A DNA stretch of 64,000 bases. It comes from Chryseobacterium sp. W4I1. Its GTDB lineage: Bacteria; Bacteroidota; Bacteroidia; Flavobacteriales; Weeksellaceae. How positions within the stretch are numbered: position 1 is the first letter of the stretch; each line of letters begins with the position of its first letter. The notes under the pieces are model-generated. The model was not told the origin of the DNA, did no database searches, and saw nothing but the letters and a program-made list of their open reading frames with translations. Below are positions 61,768 to 64,000 of the stretch, one piece after another. The DNA lies in contig NZ_JAUSXQ010000001.1 in the NCBI RefSeq assembly GCF_030816115.1, positions 3,038,001 through 3,102,000 of the forward strand. The letters are read 5' to 3'. The position numbers and the translations under genes are program-made.

Positions 61768-61966
61768 TTATTGGAAACATTCCGAACTAACAAAAACACA
61801 GCTTTTGCATCGGCTTGGAAGCACATTATAATCCTCACATGAGTAATCAAATCCTCCAGAAGGCCCACCAGGACCAAATCCGCCAGTCGGACATCCACTA
61901 CAGTTGGAAACGCCTCCGTTAATCTTTCCTAATTTTTCCCGTGACATTTTCTTTAAAATTTTTCAT
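61768..61966 (-). pseudogene. GG-leader Cys-rich peptide 6 (class A), leader frameshifted
   Basis: The ATG at 61966 opens MKNFKE and then, through one extra A (AAAGAAAATG where AAAGAAATG would keep the frame), runs into a stop. The rest is open from the internal ATG at 61947: MSREKLGKINGGVSNCSGCP, then SCEDYNVLPSRCKSC and a last Cys, giving 59 residues of class A form. The intact leader would have been MKNFKEMSREKLGKINGG. It may be inactive, be translated from the internal Met with a short leader, or carry a sequencing error. It has its own terminator. Confidence 0.7.
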
Positions 61967-62106
61967 AGTAATTCTATTTTGTTTTAGATTCTAAATATAG
62001 CCATTCTACAGGAAAAAAACATTCTTTAAAATGAATAAATCCCATTAAATCGATTTAAATTAATTTAATGTAAACGAAAATAATTTTGGTGTTTCCAAAT
62101 AATTTG

Positions 62107-62114
62107 TACATTTG
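62107..62114 (+). promoter_or_regulatory. promoter of the thr leader and thrA
   Basis: TACATTTG is an exact TAnnTTTG, with TTG 18 bases upstream (62086-62088). It ends 11 bases before the leader peptide ATG. Confidence 0.75.
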
Positions 62115-62125
62115 TCTGGTAAAGA

Positions 62126-62227
62126 ATGGACTTTCTAAGAAACATATCAGATATTTCTGTATCGGAATTACTTATTCCGGTTCTGTCTTCTGTTTCTACA
62201 TTCACAACTACAACAACTACCCCATAG
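62126..62227 (+). CDS. threonine-rich leader peptide of thrA
   Basis: A 33-residue frame starts MDFLRNISDISVSELL and ends VSTFTTTTTTP just before the stop, so seven of its last nine residues are Thr. It lies between a strong promoter and thrA. Thr-rich leader peptides sense charged tRNA-Thr: ribosome stalling changes RNA folding and lets thr genes be read. Hairpin candidates follow at once (see next entry). It is too short for normal gene finding; the antisense frame over it is spurious. Confidence 0.85.
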   Translation: MDFLRNISDISVSELLIPVLSSVSTFTTTTTTP

Positions 62228-62275
62228 CGGGGTAAATTTTCACATATTATTTCCAGCACCCGTACTCTTTTTTTT
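62220..62275 (+). promoter_or_regulatory. candidate threonine attenuator
   Basis: CCCC (62220-62223), overlapping the leader's last codons, can pair with GGGG (62229-62232). The same G run can instead pair with CCCG/T (62259-62263), which is followed by a run of eight T (62268-62275). The two pairings exclude each other, as in antiterminator/terminator switches. The terminator stem is only about five base pairs by eye, so the exact fold is uncertain; a second hairpin (TACTCTT with AAGAGTA) follows. Confidence 0.6.
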
Positions 62276-62318
62276 GAAGAGTAAACATTTCGTTTTACCA
62301 ACCTCAAATCAATAATAG

Positions 62319-64000
62319 ATGAAAATCTTAAAATTCGGCGGTACATCCGTTGCTAATGCCCGGAATATTCTTCTGGCAGAAAATATTATTAAAAAAGAAT
62401 CCTCACAGAACAGGGTCATTGTTGTAGTTTCAGCGCTCCATAATGTTACAGACAGTCTGATAAAAGCGGCAGAATATGCTTCTTTTAAAGATGAGAGCTA
62501 TATCCCTATCATAAAAAAACTTGAAGAAAGCCATCTTGATCTTGTTAAAAAACTGATCCCAGTTTTAGAGCAGAGTACATGGCTGAGCTTCGTTAAAAAA
62601 CATTTTAACGATATGGAAGATATCTACAACGGAATTTTTGTATTAGGTGAATTCACCAATAAAATAAGGGATAGAATCACTTCCTACGGTGAATTTCTTT
62701 CATCAAATATTATTGCAGCCAGACTCCAGTGTGAAGGATTAGACTGTGTCTGGATGAATGCCGCTGACCACATCAAAACGGACGACAGCTTTACCAATGC
62801 AAAAGTTGATTTCGATGCAACTGAAGTAAATTTAAAAAACTATGTAACGAATCATCAAAATCAGATTATTATTGCTCCAGGCTTTGTTGCAAAAGATCAG
62901 AATGGCAATGCCACAACATTAGGAAGAGGAGGTTCAGATTATACTGCAGCTATCATTGCAGCAGCAGTTTCGGCTGAGGAACTTCAGATCTGGACGGATG
63001 TAAGCGGGATGATGACTGCAGATCCAAGATTGGTCTCCAATGCCAAACCCATCCCCGAAATCTCTTATCATGAAGCCATGGAACTTTCTCATTTTGGAGC
63101 TAAAGTACTTTATCCACCGTCCATACAGCCTGTGATGGTAAAAAATATTGCCCTTAAAATCAAAAATACTTTTGATCCCGATGCACCCGGAACTTTGATT
63201 TCTCACAGCCTGAACCAGCCAGCAAATGAAGAACGACAGATTGCCGCAGGAGTTTCCAATATGAGTCATATTGCACTTCTTACCCTGGAAGGAAGCGGAA
63301 TGGTGGGCATTCCCGGAATTTCTGCAAAACTTTTTCAATGCTTAAGCTTTGAAAAAATAAATGTTATTCTGATTACCCAGGGCTCATCAGAGCATTCCAT
63401 CACTATAGCTGTTAATGAAAAAGATATGTATGAAGCCGAAAACATAGTCAACTCAACTTTTGAAGATGATATAAGACTGTATAAAATGGCTCCTGTAAAA
63501 ATAGAAACCGGACTTTCCATTGTTGCACTGGTAGGAGAAAATATGAAGAACAGAAGCGGCATTTGTGCCAAAATGTTTGGATGCCTTGGTAATAACGGAA
63601 TTAATATAAGAGCTATTGCACAGGGTTCCTCAGAAAGAAATATCAGCATCGTTGTTTCAGAAAAAGACATCAGAAAAGCAGTCAATGTTCTTCACGAAGA
63701 ATTCTTTGAATCAGAAATAAAACAGGTGCATCTTTATCTCTGCGGAACAGGTAATGTAGGCTCAAAACTGATTCAGCAGATCTACGAACAAAATGCGTAT
63801 CTGCAGGAAAATCACCTGATCAATTTGAGGATTGCCGGAATTTCCAACAGCCGAAAAATGTTGTTTGCGGACAAAGGAATTCCTGAAAATGAATTCAGCA
63901 GCTGGAGCGAAAATGCCACCGAGGCCACTATTCAAGGATTTGCTGGGGAAATTATTTCACGAAATCTACGAAACTCCGTATTTATAGATGTTACAGCCAG
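62319..64000 (+). CDS. thrA: bifunctional aspartokinase/homoserine dehydrogenase I (partial)
   Basis: ThrA catalyses the first and third steps from aspartate to threonine and methionine. The 560 visible residues contain the aspartokinase domain (MKILKFGGTSVANARNILLA; VVVSALHNVTD; TLGRGGSDYTAAIIAAAV; WTDVSGMMTADPR), two ACT regulatory domains (about 320-465; GMVGIPGISAKLF, NRSGICAKMFGCLG) and the start of the homoserine dehydrogenase NAD-binding domain (LYLCGTGNVGSKLI). The rest of the dehydrogenase lies beyond the window. The leader and attenuator upstream imply control by threonine. Confidence 0.95.
   Translation, partial: MKILKFGGTSVANARNILLAENIIKKESSQNRVIVVVSALHNVTDSLIKAAEYASFKDESYIPIIKKLEESHLDLVKKLIPVLEQSTWLSFVKKHFNDMEDIYNGIFVLGEFTNKIRDRITSYGEFLSSNIIAARLQCEGLDCVWMNAADHIKTDDSFTNAKVDFDATEVNLKNYVTNHQNQIIIAPGFVAKDQNGNATTLGRGGSDYTAAIIAAAVSAEELQIWTDVSGMMTADPRLVSNAKPIPEISYHEAMELSHFGAKVLYPPSIQPVMVKNIALKIKNTFDPDAPGTLISHSLNQPANEERQIAAGVSNMSHIALLTLEGSGMVGIPGISAKLFQCLSFEKINVILITQGSSEHSITIAVNEKDMYEAENIVNSTFEDDIRLYKMAPVKIETGLSIVALVGENMKNRSGICAKMFGCLGNNGINIRAIAQGSSERNISIVVSEKDIRKAVNVLHEEFFESEIKQVHLYLCGTGNVGSKLIQQIYEQNAYLQENHLINLRIAGISNSRKMLFADKGIPENEFSSWSENATEATIQGFAGEIISRNLRNSVFIDVTA

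Noticed and set aside
62045..62058. 14-base palindrome TTAAATCGATTTAA upstream of the thrA promoter
   Set aside because: It is perfect but made mostly of A and T, about 28 bases before the -33 element, and no related copy occurs elsewhere in the window; too weak to call an operator.
62065..62346. 93-codon minus-strand open frame over the thr leader region
   Set aside because: It is antisense to the promoter, leader peptide and attenuator of thrA, has an unnatural Val run (reverse of the Thr codons) and matches no family.
1..64000. CRISPR arrays, transposases, integrases, prophage genes, rRNA operons
   Set aside because: No regularly spaced identical repeats, no DDE or recombinase proteins and no rRNA-like GC-rich blocks were seen in the window.

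Overview
The window looks like chromosome of a low-GC Flavobacteriia member of the Bacteroidota, most like Chryseobacterium or a close relative. The signs are: three proteins with type IX secretion (T9SS) C-terminal sorting domains plus a T9SS plug protein; many starts preceded by the Bacteroidota -7 element TAnnTTTG; A-rich start regions without Shine-Dalgarno sequences; a DUF4295 (bL38-like) gene beside L28 and L33; a RibB with a dead GTP cyclohydrolase tail; and short 'bacteriocin-like' GG-leader peptides of the kind common in Chryseobacterium. I saw no rRNA, convincing tRNA, CRISPR array, transposase or phage gene.

Layout. 1-4.5 kb: minus-strand genes (LemA, an orphan NIL-domain protein, a YiiX-like cysteine hydrolase, DUF1801, a large T9SS cargo protein). 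4.9-10.8 kb: housekeeping genes (aminotransferase, lipoprotein, murB, proC, lnt; vanZ-like on the other strand). 10.8-14.8 kb: AraC regulator, aldo/keto reductase, FG-GAP T9SS protein. 15-19.7 kb: rpmB-rpmG-bL38, RidA-ftsY, GlsB-like, sppA, folK. 19.7-25.4 kb: two tandem OmpA-like porins (the first lacks the OmpA domain), recQ, fmt. 25.5-29.8 kb: NTF2-like, odd MBL-fold and Crp/Fnr genes, ribB, an LLM flavoprotein. 30-36.8 kb: a lone HEPN-like gene, a PIF1-like helicase, a lipoprotein, gamma carbonic anhydrase, and nfu-reductase-hemH.

36.8-42 kb: secreted M4 metalloprotease, then a toxin-antitoxin pair lying between the T9SS plug gene and a decayed copy of that gene's 3' end, then a glyoxalase-II-like hydrolase. 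42.3-48.6 kb: a likely trehalose locus (MFS permease, GH37 trehalase and TonB receptor on one strand, divergent AraC regulator). 48.7-56.4 kb: thioredoxin-like protein and a TetR-controlled tripartite RND efflux locus. Its adaptor gene carries a single-base frameshift, and four copies of a near-palindrome, probably TetR operators, surround the regulator. 56.7-60.2 kb: miaA, yicC, gmk, nadA.

60.3-62 kb is the most unusual stretch: a cluster of short Cys-rich peptides with double-glycine-type leaders, in at least three core classes, with one truncated relic and one copy frameshifted in the leader. No transporter or modifying enzyme is visible beside it. It is followed by a threonine-rich leader peptide (an apparent attenuator) in front of thrA, which runs off the end of the window.

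A second window-wide pattern is a set of AT-rich intergenic stretches built from degenerate words with an approximately 7-base period, mostly downstream of genes.
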